NCBI GenBank assembly: GCA_902779185.1
Contig: CACZAM010000018.1
Span: 1 to 35,708, forward strand
Length of the DNA stretch: 35,708 bases
Source of the DNA: an uncultured Eubacteriales bacterium
Lineage (GTDB): Bacteria; Bacillota; Clostridia; Peptostreptococcales; Anaerovoracaceae
Reading direction: 5' to 3'
Made by a program: the position numbers and the translations under genes. Within the stretch, counting starts at the first letter, position 1, and each line of letters starts with the position of its first letter. A model generated the notes under the pieces. That model did not search any database, was not told the DNA's origin, and was given only the letters and a program-made list of their open reading frames with translations. Shown piece by piece: positions 14,399 through 22,779 of the stretch.

Positions 14399-16312
14399 AT
14401 GAGCGAAGAAAAGAAGCCGAAAACAGAATACGAAGAACAGACTTTACAGGAGACTGAAGAATCGCAGACCGGACAGGGCGACGGAAAACGTCAGAGAAGG
14501 CGCGGAGGCGGCCCGAGCAGCATCCTTGCGCCGGGTGAAAAGCCTAAGGATTTCCGCAAGGCGGTAGGAGACACGCTCAGATACATGGGCGGGTACAAAT
14601 TTGCCGTGGCGGTGGTTATTGTAGTGTCTGCAATTGCCACAGTCTTCGAGACGGTCGGCCCGAAGGTGATGGGACGCGCGACCACTCTGCTTGCAGAGGG
14701 AGTAATGAACAAGATCCACGGCACGGGAGGGATCGATTTTGAAGCTGTTGCGCATGTCCTTCTGCTGACCATGGCGCTCTACTTCATAGGCGCAATCGCC
14801 CAGTACATACAGGCCCTCATCATGACGAACATAACTCAGAAGATCGTCTACAGGATGAGACGTGACATCTCGGAAAAGATAAACCGCATGCCTATCGGAT
14901 ACTTCGAGCGCGTCCAGACCGGAGAGATACTCTCCAGGATCACCAACGACGTAGATACGCTCGGACAGTCACTAAGCCAGAGCATTTCCAACTTCATCTG
15001 GGCTATAATAAGTATGCTGGGGATCATCATAGTCATGCTTACCATCAATGTCACAATGACGCTGATAGCTCTAATGGTGATACCTCTTTCCGCGCTCGTT
15101 ATGGGCATGCTCATAAAAATATCGCAGAAGCATTTTGCCGCTCAGCAGAAATACCTGGGCATCATAGACGGGCAGGTCGAGGAAACATTCTCGGGCCATC
15201 TGGTAGTAAAGGCTTTTAACAGGGAAGCCGCAGTCACAGAGGAATTCAACGAGTCAAACGAAAAACTGTATGAATCCGCATGGAAGTCGCAGTTCCTCTC
15301 CGGAATGATGCGGCCTCTGATGAGGATAGTGAGCAACCTCGGGTACGCCGCTGTCGTAGTCGCGGGAGGCATCTTCTGCGTACGGGGCGCGATAGGGGTA
15401 GGCGACATACAGGCATTCGTTCAGTACGTCAAAAACATAGGCCAGCCTATACAGGACATCGCGCAGATAATGAATCAGGTGCAGTCAATGGCGGCTGCCG
15501 CGGAAAGAGTCTTCGAGTTCCTGAATGAGGATGAAGAGATAGATTCTCCTGGAGCAGACGAGGAGATGGGAGAAATAAAAGGCGCTGTTGAATTCAGACA
15601 TGTGAGATTCGGATATAAGAAGGATCATCCTGTAATCAAGGACTTCAGCGCGAAAGTCGAGCCGGGTCAGAAGATCGCAATTGTAGGTCCTACGGGCGCA
15701 GGCAAGACAACTATGGTAAAATTACTTATGAGGTTCTATGATGTAGATGGAGGAGCAATTCTTATTGACGGCCACGACATCAGAGGATTCACACGGAAGG
15801 AGCTGCGCGACAACTTCGCGATGGTGCTCCAGGATACATGGCTGTTCAGCGGCACTATCAGGGAGAATATAGCTTACGGCAGGGAAGGCGCAACAAACGA
15901 GGAGATAATCAGGGCTGCAAAGACAGCCAAGGCGCATCACTTCATAAAGGCGCTGCCGGGCGGCTACAAAATGATGCTCAATGAAGACGCTACCAATATT
16001 TCCGAGGGGCAGAGGCAGCTCCTTACGATAGCGCGTGCTGTGCTGGCAGACAAAAGGCTTCTGATACTCGATGAAGCGACATCATCAGTAGATACACGCA
16101 CAGAAGAGGAAATACAAAAGGCGATGGATGCTCTTACTGAAGACAGAACGAGCTTCATCATCGCGCACAGGCTCTCGACCATACGGAATGCCGACCTGAT
16201 CCTCGTAATGGATCACGGCGACATCGTGGAACAGGGCACACATGAGGAACTGCTCGCAAAGGGCGGTGCCTACGCAGAATTATATAACTCACAGTTTGAA
16301 GAAGTAGGTTAA
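14399..16312 (+). CDS. ABC half-transporter (exporter), catalytically complete partner
   Basis: A 637-residue ABC exporter subunit that complements its neighbour. A charged N-terminal region (1-60, Glu/Lys/Arg-rich) precedes six membrane segments. Walker A is at 430-437 (GPTGAGKT), Walker B ends in the catalytic Glu559 (LILDEATSSVD) and the H-loop His590 (IIAHRLST) is intact. Its signature is SEGQ (535-538) instead of SGGQ. In heterodimeric exporters the degenerate site is built from one subunit's faulty Walker B/H-loop and the other's faulty signature, and that is what these two proteins show together. Three bases separate it from the upstream gene. Plausible roles: multidrug or lipid export. 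Confidence 0.93.
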   Translation: MSEEKKPKTEYEEQTLQETEESQTGQGDGKRQRRRGGGPSSILAPGEKPKDFRKAVGDTLRYMGGYKFAVAVVIVVSAIATVFETVGPKVMGRATTLLAEGVMNKIHGTGGIDFEAVAHVLLLTMALYFIGAIAQYIQALIMTNITQKIVYRMRRDISEKINRMPIGYFERVQTGEILSRITNDVDTLGQSLSQSISNFIWAIISMLGIIIVMLTINVTMTLIALMVIPLSALVMGMLIKISQKHFAAQQKYLGIIDGQVEETFSGHLVVKAFNREAAVTEEFNESNEKLYESAWKSQFLSGMMRPLMRIVSNLGYAAVVVAGGIFCVRGAIGVGDIQAFVQYVKNIGQPIQDIAQIMNQVQSMAAAAERVFEFLNEDEEIDSPGADEEMGEIKGAVEFRHVRFGYKKDHPVIKDFSAKVEPGQKIAIVGPTGAGKTTMVKLLMRFYDVDGGAILIDGHDIRGFTRKELRDNFAMVLQDTWLFSGTIRENIAYGREGATNEEIIRAAKTAKAHHFIKALPGGYKMMLNEDATNISEGQRQLLTIARAVLADKRLLILDEATSSVDTRTEEEIQKAMDALTEDRTSFIIAHRLSTIRNADLILVMDHGDIVEQGTHEELLAKGGAYAELYNSQFEEVG

Positions 16313-16330
16313 AAAGAAAGGCGGACAGAA

Positions 16331-18037
16331 ATGAGAACTTACAGAGAAGAGTACGAGTATTGGCTTGCGTCAGACGTAGTTGATGAAAAGACAAAAGAAG
16401 AGCTCAGGGCGATCGAAGGCGATGACAAAGAAATAGAGGGCAGGTTCAAGGCCATGCTTACTTTCGGCACTGCGGGTCTGAGAGGAATCATGGGAGCGGG
16501 CATCGGCATGATGAACGTATATACCGTAAGATACGCCACTCAGGGTCTGGCCAATCTCATAATCGCCAAAGGCGGACAGATCGGCGGGGATTCCCCTGAA
16601 GGAAACGGTGTAGCGATCGCTCATGACTCGAGAAACAATTCGAGACTGTTCGCTGAGGAAGCTGCAGCTGTACTTGCCGCAAACGGGATCAAGGCATATA
16701 TCTTTGACGATATGCGTCCGACTCCTGAGCTTTCATTCGCAGTTAGAGAGACCGGATCGATCGCAGGCATCAACATCACAGCAAGCCACAATCCTAAGGA
16801 ATACAACGGATATAAGGCATACTGGGCAGACGGGGCCCAGCTCGGACCTGAACATGCGGACGTGGTATCTGCCGAGATAGCAAAGGTCGACATCTTCAAG
16901 GATGTAAAGACTATGGATTACAACAAGGCTCTTGAAGAGGGATTCGTTGAGATCCTCGGTGATGAGATGGATGAGACATACATCGGCAAGGTAATGGAGA
17001 CTTCGATCACGCGCAAGTACATCGATCAGGTAGCAAAGGACATGAAGATCGTCTTCACACCTTTCCACGGAGCGGGCTACAAACTGGTTCCTGAGATCCT
17101 CAGAAGACAGGGCTACGGAGCAATTATCCCTGTAGAGGAGCAGATGGTACCGGACGGAAACTTCCCTACTGTAAAATCACCGAATCCGGAGAACACTGAG
17201 GGCTTCGCACTCGCCATCGAGTACGCAAAGAAGAATGACGCAGAGCTCGTCATCGGTGTAGACCCTGACAGTGACAGATGCGGTGCGGTCGTAAAGGCTA
17301 AGGATGGATATAAGATCCTTTCCGGAAATCAGGAAGCATGTCTCATGCTCGACTACATTTTCACAGTCAGAAAAGAGCTCGGCAAAATGCCTGAGAAGCC
17401 TTTCGTTTGCAAATCCATCGTTTCGACAGTAATGGCAGACAAGATCGCTGCTGACAACGGAGTAAAGATGTATGACGTGCTGACCGGATTCAAGTTCATC
17501 GGCGAGAAGATCAAGGATCTCGACGAGAACGGAGACGAGCACTTCCTCTTCGGATTTGAGGAGAGCATCGGATTCCTCGGCGGCTCATACGCGAGAGACA
17601 AGGACGCAGTCTACGCAGCTATGATGATGGCCGAGATGGCCTGCTACTACAAGGCACAGGGAATGTCAGTCTATGATGGACTCATGGCTCTCTATGAGAA
17701 GTACGGCTACTTTGTTGAGAATACTGAATCCACAGTATTTGCCGGATTTGATTCTGCTGAGAGAAGAGAAGCCGTGATGGCGCGCATCAGAGAGAATGCT
17801 CCGGAAGAGATCGGACTTAAGGTAGAAGGCGTTACAGACTACCTCGGAGATGTTCCTGGATTTACAAAGAGCAATGTTCTTTTCTACAAGCTTGCAGACG
17901 GCTGCGCGGTAGCGGTCAGACCATCGGGAACCGAGCCTAAGATCAAGACTTATGTAATGGCTCAGGGAGCAACGGCTGAAGAGGCAGAGAAGAACCGCAA
18001 GGCTGTAAGGGAGGCTGTCGACGAGCTGCTTTCATAG
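16331..18037 (+). CDS. pgcA: Phosphoglucomutase/phosphomannomutase (alpha-D-phosphohexomutase)
   Basis: A 568-residue four-domain phosphohexomutase, the size of Bacillus PgcA. The catalytic Ser152 lies in TASHNPKEYNGYK, the Mg-binding loop is DPDSDRCG, the sugar-specificity loop is FGFEESIGF and the C-terminal phosphate-binding loop is RPSGTEPKIK. It interconverts glucose 1-phosphate and glucose 6-phosphate in the cytoplasm, supplying UDP-glucose for glycolipids and cell wall or feeding glycogen breakdown; this fits the ROK kinase and GT1 glycosyltransferase in the window. RBS is AAAGGCGG upstream of the ATG. It is 18 bases after the ABC gene, probably the end of the glsA operon. Confidence 0.94.
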   Translation: MRTYREEYEYWLASDVVDEKTKEELRAIEGDDKEIEGRFKAMLTFGTAGLRGIMGAGIGMMNVYTVRYATQGLANLIIAKGGQIGGDSPEGNGVAIAHDSRNNSRLFAEEAAAVLAANGIKAYIFDDMRPTPELSFAVRETGSIAGINITASHNPKEYNGYKAYWADGAQLGPEHADVVSAEIAKVDIFKDVKTMDYNKALEEGFVEILGDEMDETYIGKVMETSITRKYIDQVAKDMKIVFTPFHGAGYKLVPEILRRQGYGAIIPVEEQMVPDGNFPTVKSPNPENTEGFALAIEYAKKNDAELVIGVDPDSDRCGAVVKAKDGYKILSGNQEACLMLDYIFTVRKELGKMPEKPFVCKSIVSTVMADKIAADNGVKMYDVLTGFKFIGEKIKDLDENGDEHFLFGFEESIGFLGGSYARDKDAVYAAMMMAEMACYYKAQGMSVYDGLMALYEKYGYFVENTESTVFAGFDSAERREAVMARIRENAPEEIGLKVEGVTDYLGDVPGFTKSNVLFYKLADGCAVAVRPSGTEPKIKTYVMAQGATAEEAEKNRKAVREAVDELLS

Positions 18038-18075
18038 AAAAGAAAAAAGGGTATTCAAAGGAGACCTGATCTCAC

Positions 18076-19158
18076 ATGAAAGAAGATAAAGCAATAACTG
18101 CTGTAGGGATCCTTGCCGTCATACTGGCTCTGCTCATGATGTCAACCGGAAGGTTCATCATGGGCGGGATCACTCTGCTGCTCGCTTTTGGTATATTCTG
18201 GAACCGCGGCGGAGGGACACGGAACGACCGCAGCATTTATGAAAAGATCGTAAAGACCGACATGAGCATCGCTGAGATCTACGAAAAACTCAGGGATCTC
18301 GATACTCCTCTCGGCAGGCCATGGTTAGCTGAGCACAAAGGCTTCTCCGGAGACAGCATCGTATTCGGACCATGCAGTTTCAAGGACTGTGTAGTCATAT
18401 CGCGGGAGAAAAACTGCGTTGACATAAAACATGTCACAAGGCTGGAGACCATCATAAGAAAAGAAGAGGATGAGCACAGGTTTGAGAACCTTGTGAATCC
18501 GCAGGAGGCGGAGGTGACTCCTGAAAGATACGCTGTATTTGCCGGGTTCAAGCTGGCTTCAGTGATGCTCGTAAGGCATCTGGCGGAGCTTATAGAAAAA
18601 CTCCATGAGGACAGAAACACGAAAGTACCTGAGACTCTCGACTTTTACAGGTTTTATTACCACAATTCAGTCGAGGGATACTTCAGGGATTCGGACGGTA
18701 ATGATGTGCTCAGGGTAGAGACTTCGCTGAAGCCTTTTACTGCAAAAGTGTTCGACACTGACGGCAATGAGATGGCGTCCGTGGTTCCGCATGCCTTTGA
18801 CAATAAAGGGTATCCTTCTGAGTCCGCGGGCTTTGAGCTGTTCTCAGACGGCGAACATTTCGGGGAGTTCAGGAGATTCAGGGATTCCCGCGGAGAGGGT
18901 TTCGAAGCGGATACCGATGCCGGCGTTTTCGTGATAAAACTCTTCCCGTCCTGTATGAAGGCCAAGATCTCATGCAACTACATGATAGAGCACGAAGGGA
19001 AGCTTAAAGCAGTCATCGGAGGTTCGCCGAATCTTCTCTTTGATCAGCATGGAAGGTGCAGAAATGACATCGTCAATTCATATGACGACGACTATCTTGT
19101 GCTTTACGCAATCGCTGAAGTTTTCATATTGACGCTCAACAGCAAGTTCCTTAAATAG
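18076..19158 (+). CDS. Membrane-anchored protein of unknown function, possible Tubby/LURP-one-like C-terminus
   Basis: I do not recognise this 360-residue protein. Residues about 7-26 and 27-42 are hydrophobic, separated by a short STGR turn, giving a hairpin anchor near the N-terminus. Residues about 50-190 are mixed and charged with helical stretches (MLVRHLAELIEKLHE). Residues about 205-360 are strand-rich, with FTAKVFDTDGNEMASV, FELFSDGEHFGEFRRFRD and a final hydrophobic helix DDDYLVLYAIAEVFILTL. That order (barrel-like strands then buried helix) recalls the Tubby/LURP-one fold, but this is a weak visual resemblance. It follows phosphoglucomutase by 38 bases; AGGAGA precedes the ATG. No metabolic role inferred. 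Confidence 0.75.
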   Translation: MKEDKAITAVGILAVILALLMMSTGRFIMGGITLLLAFGIFWNRGGGTRNDRSIYEKIVKTDMSIAEIYEKLRDLDTPLGRPWLAEHKGFSGDSIVFGPCSFKDCVVISREKNCVDIKHVTRLETIIRKEEDEHRFENLVNPQEAEVTPERYAVFAGFKLASVMLVRHLAELIEKLHEDRNTKVPETLDFYRFYYHNSVEGYFRDSDGNDVLRVETSLKPFTAKVFDTDGNEMASVVPHAFDNKGYPSESAGFELFSDGEHFGEFRRFRDSRGEGFEADTDAGVFVIKLFPSCMKAKISCNYMIEHEGKLKAVIGGSPNLLFDQHGRCRNDIVNSYDDDYLVLYAIAEVFILTLNSKFLK

Positions 19159-19168
19159 AATTAATAAA

Positions 19169-19183
19169 ATTGATAATATCAAT
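19169..19183. promoter_or_regulatory. Perfect 15-base palindrome over the stress-protein -35
   Basis: ATTGATA-A-TATCAAT overlaps the whole -35 hexamer of the promoter at 19170-19199. A protein bound there would block polymerase, so this is a candidate operator. A/T-rich palindromes also occur by chance. Confidence 0.4.
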
Positions 19184-19199
19184 ATCAGCGTGCTACAAT
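19170..19199 (+). promoter_or_regulatory. Promoter of the universal stress protein gene
   Basis: TTGATA (19170-19175), 18-base spacer, TACAAT (19194-19199), with TGC before the -10. Good match and well placed 41 bases before the ATG. Confidence 0.6.
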
Positions 19200-19240
19200 T
19201 AAACAGTTAAAATATTGGGAATAAAGAAGAGGATAAACTT

Positions 19241-20359
19241 ATGAAAAAGATACTTATCCCAATCGAAGAAACACAGCGCAGCCTGAAGTCACTCGCATAC
19301 GTGAAGAAGCATTACACTCCTGAAGAAGCTGAACTCGTACTCATGATGATTGATGAGAGGCTCGGCTATTCCGTAAGGACAGATGTTGAGAGTGCTGCCA
19401 TAAAGGAACTTGATGAAAAGCTCGACCTTATAGCTGAAGCACTCGAGGGGTATAAAGTGACAAAACTGTCAGCTGTAGGCAAGGCAGGCGTCAGGATCAC
19501 CAGAGCGGTGCGTGAGACCGGAGCTGATCTCATTATCATGACAAAGTCTTCCAAGGATGACATGCTGAACTCAGTCGGATCGACAGCCGAATACGTGATA
19601 AATAACTCGCCGTGTGACGTTATAATAGTGAGTGAGCAGGCAGGCTCCCGCAATGAATACAGAGGCCTTGTATACAGAACCGCAAGAGGCACTGTCAATC
19701 TCAGGGGACAGCTTGGAGACAAACAGAGTGAATGTCTGCTTCCTAGCGTCAATCAGGACTGCATCTATCACATAAATGTTACGGTCGGAAAAATCAGATT
19801 CTTCCATACCGCATACAATCCGGATACCAGAAACTGGGATCTCCCGCCTATCCCTGGTCAGGAGGTAACTCTGGATATCGCGGCAGGAGAGGCAAGAGAT
19901 ATTCTTGTCAAAGCTGACAGCACTGAAGGAAAGGCTGACAGAATCAGGATAGTCAACAGGGACATGAGAAAAGAGGCCGTGTTCGATTTCAGGATCACAG
20001 CCGCTCCTGCGAATCATGAACCTAAGCCTGCTTCTGAAGAGAAAAAGACGCCGTTCGAGAACCGCGATACGCTCGAAGTCCCGAGGACAGGTATCCCTAA
20101 GAATTTTGAAGCTCCGGAAGTTCCTACATTCATTGCTGAGGCTAAAGCCGAATTCGATGCTCTTGAGAAAGAAATCGCTGAAGCAGCTGTAGCGTCAGTA
20201 GATGCTGTTACCCATGCAGAGAAAGGGACTTCTGAAACAAAGGTTTACGAAGCATCGAGTTTCGTGGATTATCTGGTGGAAGAGACCGGGGATGAGAAAA
20301 CTGAAGCTAAACCGTTAAGTGATTCAGATACAGGATTTTCAGTTGAAATAAACAACTAG
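19241..20359 (+). CDS. Universal stress protein with long C-terminal extension
   Basis: Residues 1-135 of this 372-residue protein are a UspA domain: MKKILIPIEETQRSLKSLAY at the start, an ADLIIMTKSS strand and VGSTAEYVINNSPCDVIIV at the end, the last matching the ATP-binding G(S/T)-x-AE-V signature in part. UspA proteins are normally about 140-150 residues. Here residues about 140-252 add a strand-rich segment with FHTAYNPDTRNWDLPPIPGQ, possibly a beta-sandwich, and residues about 255-372 are acidic, Pro/Glu/Ala-rich and probably disordered. The extension is unrecognised. The gene has its own promoter and ends 88 bases before the SCIFF peptide gene. Cytoplasmic, since no signal or membrane segment is seen. 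Confidence 0.82.
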   Translation: MKKILIPIEETQRSLKSLAYVKKHYTPEEAELVLMMIDERLGYSVRTDVESAAIKELDEKLDLIAEALEGYKVTKLSAVGKAGVRITRAVRETGADLIIMTKSSKDDMLNSVGSTAEYVINNSPCDVIIVSEQAGSRNEYRGLVYRTARGTVNLRGQLGDKQSECLLPSVNQDCIYHINVTVGKIRFFHTAYNPDTRNWDLPPIPGQEVTLDIAAGEARDILVKADSTEGKADRIRIVNRDMRKEAVFDFRITAAPANHEPKPASEEKKTPFENRDTLEVPRTGIPKNFEAPEVPTFIAEAKAEFDALEKEIAEAAVASVDAVTHAEKGTSETKVYEASSFVDYLVEETGDEKTEAKPLSDSDTGFSVEINN

Positions 20360-20385
20360 CATACCGCTAAGCCACCTGCCTCAGA

Positions 20386-20414
20386 TTGACAGAAGCGTGG
20401 CATAATGGTATCCT
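20386..20414 (+). promoter_or_regulatory. Strong promoter of the SCIFF peptide gene
   Basis: A perfect -35 TTGACA (20386-20391), 17-base spacer and TATCCT (20409-20414) preceded by TGG. It gives the small precursor gene a transcription start about 25 bases before the ATG. Confidence 0.65.
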
Positions 20415-20447
20415 ACATATGGATCAATACAGACGGAGGGCGACAAA

Positions 20448-20597
20448 ATGAAGAGAATCAAAACTATCACAACAAGAGATATGGCTGAGTCCAGGGTCAC
20501 AGGCGGATGCGGTGAATGCCAGACTTCATGCCAGTCTGCAAGCAAGACTTCCTGCAGCGTTGCTAATCAGCATTGCGAGCAGCGCAAGGAAAAGTAA
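20448..20597 (+). CDS. scfA: SCIFF ranthipeptide precursor, five-cysteine variant
   Basis: A 49-residue peptide preceded by GGAGGG (20435-20440). The leader MKRIKTITTRDM and the core from Gly19 (GGCGECQTSCQSASKTSCSV) are unmistakably SCIFF, a nearly universal clostridial peptide modified by a radical SAM maturase. Canonical SCIFF peptides have six cysteines; this one has five (Cys21, 24, 28, 36, 43). The fourth, in the usual SACKTSCT block, is Ser32, and the Thr after the fifth cysteine is Ser37. In the Clostridium thermocellum homologue CteA these two positions (Cys32, Thr37) are reported to form the thioether. Any crosslink here must use other residues or Ser37. It lies directly before its maturase gene. 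The cellular role of SCIFF is unknown. Confidence 0.95.
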   Translation: MKRIKTITTRDMAESRVTGGCGECQTSCQSASKTSCSVANQHCEQRKEK

Positions 20598-20607
20598 GAT
20601 GCTTACG

Positions 20608-20638
20608 GCGGCGCTGCGTGATGCAGCGCCGCTTTTTT
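20608..20638 (+). terminator. Terminator or attenuator between scfA and scfB
   Basis: A perfect 10-bp GC-rich stem (20608-20617 with 20623-20632) around GTGAT is followed by six T. It sits 11 bases after the scfA stop and before the scfB ribosome site, with little room for another promoter, so scfB probably depends on read-through and the precursor is made in excess. Confidence 0.92.
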
Positions 20639-20663
20639 CTTTTGCCTCACTTAGGGGAGAGTA

Positions 20664-22088
20664 ATGATACACAAATACAAATTAAACGGATTCAATATGG
20701 TGGTCGACGCGGCGAGCGGTGCCGTTCACTCTGTCGATGAGGTCGCTTATGACGCAATTGAGATGCTGGATGAAGCGGTGTGCAGATCTGACGGCGGTGC
20801 CGGAGAGACTTTTGAAGACAGCAAAATCCTTGAAACTGTTGCGTCGGATATAGCGCATAAGTATGGCATAACTTCAGAGGACGCAAAGGAGACTCTGGAT
20901 GACATAGCCGGATTACATTCAGCAGGACTGCTCTGGTCAGAAGACCCGTTTGAGCAGGCTGCCGATGAGATCAAGATAAAGCAGTCTGTGCTCAAGGCGA
21001 TATGTCTCCACGTTGCACACGGATGTAATATGGACTGCGAATATTGCTTTGCAGGCAAGGGTGATTACAGCGGAAAGAGCGGGATCATGAGCGCTGAGGT
21101 CGGAAAGCGTGCTCTGGATTATCTTGTGGAGAATTCCGGCACCAGAAGGCATCTGGAGGTGGATTTCTTCGGAGGCGAACCTCTTATTAACTGGGATGTG
21201 TGCAAAGAGATAGTCGCATACGGAAGAGAGCTTGAAAAGAAGTATAATAAGATCTTCAATTTTACTCTTACCACAAACGGAGTACTGATCGATGATGATG
21301 TTATAGACTTCACGAACCGCGAGATGGGCAATGTTGTCCTGAGCATGGATGGCAGGCGTGATACTCATGACAGGATGAGACACAGCAAGACCGGAGGCGG
21401 CACATACGACATGATAATGGGCAATTTTAAGGCACTGGTCGATTCCCGCCTGAAAAATGCAGAAAGATCTTCTGAGTATTATATGCGCGGCACATACACC
21501 GCATATAATAAAGACTTTGCAGCTGACGTGCTGGCCATGGCAGATCTCGGCTTCAGAGAGACATCGATAGAGCCCGTAGTGTCAGATCCTGAAGTCCCGT
21601 ACGCCCTTCACGAGGAGGACCTGCCTCAGCTGTATGAGGAGTATGAGAAGCTTGCTCTTGAAATGCTTGCAAGAGAGGAAAAGGGTGATGGCTTCAGCTT
21701 TTACCACTATACGGTCGATCTTACGGGAGGCCCGTGCATTTATAAGAGAGTAGCCGGTTGCGGAGTCGCGACAGAATATCTCGCGGTAACCCCAACAGGA
21801 GATCTCTATCCATGTCACCAGTTTGTAGGTGATGATGACATGATAGTCGGCAATATTTATGACGGAATAACCCATCCTGAGACCGTTGATATATTCAGGA
21901 GCGGCAACAATATCTACACGCGCGACGACTGCAAAGACTGCTGGGCAAGGCTTTATTGCGCGGGAGGATGCGCGGCAAATAATTATCACTCGAACGGCGA
22001 CATCAACAAGGTTTACCGCTTCGGATGCAAACTGCACAGAAAGCGCATTGAATGTGCTCTGATGATGGCAGCCGCACGCGAAAAATGA
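20664..22088 (+). CDS. scfB: SCIFF peptide maturase, radical SAM/SPASM thioether-forming enzyme
   Basis: A 474-residue radical SAM maturase. Residues 1-95 form the RiPP recognition-type N-terminal region (MIHKYKLNGFNMVVDAASG is typical of the family). The radical SAM cluster cysteines are Cys121, Cys125 and Cys128 (GCNMDCEYCF). The C-terminal SPASM region is Cys-rich: ACGVATEYLAVTP-like strand, LYPCHQF, then CKDCWARLYCAGGCAAN and FGCKLHRKRIECAL, expected to bind two auxiliary 4Fe-4S clusters. Family role: reductive SAM cleavage abstracts a hydrogen from the precursor so that a cysteine sulfur bonds to carbon. GGGGAG precedes the ATG. Nothing in the catalytic motifs looks degraded, so the enzyme seems active despite the altered substrate upstream. 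Confidence 0.95.
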   Translation: MIHKYKLNGFNMVVDAASGAVHSVDEVAYDAIEMLDEAVCRSDGGAGETFEDSKILETVASDIAHKYGITSEDAKETLDDIAGLHSAGLLWSEDPFEQAADEIKIKQSVLKAICLHVAHGCNMDCEYCFAGKGDYSGKSGIMSAEVGKRALDYLVENSGTRRHLEVDFFGGEPLINWDVCKEIVAYGRELEKKYNKIFNFTLTTNGVLIDDDVIDFTNREMGNVVLSMDGRRDTHDRMRHSKTGGGTYDMIMGNFKALVDSRLKNAERSSEYYMRGTYTAYNKDFAADVLAMADLGFRETSIEPVVSDPEVPYALHEEDLPQLYEEYEKLALEMLAREEKGDGFSFYHYTVDLTGGPCIYKRVAGCGVATEYLAVTPTGDLYPCHQFVGDDDMIVGNIYDGITHPETVDIFRSGNNIYTRDDCKDCWARLYCAGGCAANNYHSNGDINKVYRFGCKLHRKRIECALMMAAAREK

Positions 22089-22103
22089 TACAATTAAATG
22101 ATT

Positions 22104-22760
22104 ATGAGAACAGCTATACTTGCATCACAGAACAAGAATAAGATCAAGGAAATAAGGGCCATTCTGGAGAAGTACGGGCTCGATGTCATCACGCGTGATG
22201 ACGCGGGGATCCCGACTGACGACATAGAAGAAACAGGCACCACCTTTGAAGAAAACTCACATCTGAAGGCGAGCGTCATAATGGACATGATCGCCGGCGA
22301 TCCTTCACTTGCAAAATACCTTGACAGCCCTGTCATAGCGGATGATTCGGGGCTCATGGTAGACGCTCTCGGCGGAGATCCTGGAGTCTACAGCGCCAGA
22401 TATGCAGGCGAGGGCTGCACTTATGATGACAACAACACGAAGCTGCTCGCCGCTCTTGACGGTGTGCCTGAAAGCGAAAGAACAGCAAAATTCGTTACGG
22501 TGATCACTCTGATCTATCCTGACGGTAAAGATGTTCCGGCTGAAGCGGTGCCTCAGGGTGACAGGTACGTACTTGTCGCGCGCGGAGAGTGCAAAGGCCA
22601 CATCGCAGACTGCAAAATGGGTGAAGGCGGCTTCGGATACGATCCGGTATTCATACCGGAAGGATACAGCAATTCCTTTGCTGAACTCGGAACAGATTTC
22701 AAGAACACCATAAGCCACAGGGCGAAAGCTCTTGCTGAACTGGAGAGACTGCTCGGCTGA
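22104..22760 (+). CDS. rdgB: XTP/dITP diphosphatase (non-canonical purine NTP pyrophosphatase, RdgB/HAM1)
   Basis: A house-cleaning enzyme that hydrolyses dITP and XTP to monophosphates. The start region AILASQNKNKIKEI is the family signature, followed by ETGTTFEENSHLKA, VIADDSGLMVDALGGDPGVYSARYAG, and C-terminal GEGGFGYDPVFIPEG and SHRAKAL. I place the start at the second ATG (218 residues) because the family begins with Met-Arg/Lys; the ATG at 22098 is equally possible and no clear ribosome site separates them. It begins 15 bases after scfB, so it may be expressed with the maturase, though the functions seem unrelated. Length about 220 against about 195-205 for most homologues, from a short internal insertion around YPDGKDVPAEAVPQGDRY. 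Confidence 0.93.
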   Translation: MRTAILASQNKNKIKEIRAILEKYGLDVITRDDAGIPTDDIEETGTTFEENSHLKASVIMDMIAGDPSLAKYLDSPVIADDSGLMVDALGGDPGVYSARYAGEGCTYDDNNTKLLAALDGVPESERTAKFVTVITLIYPDGKDVPAEAVPQGDRYVLVARGECKGHIADCKMGEGGFGYDPVFIPEGYSNSFAELGTDFKNTISHRAKALAELERLLG

Positions 22761-22779
22761 TGCCGGCAAGATTGAACGT

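Noticed and set aside
20598-20663. Possible separate promoter for scfB between terminator and start.
   Set aside because: Only 25 bases lie between the T-run and the ATG, with no -10/-35 pair; read-through from scfA is simpler.
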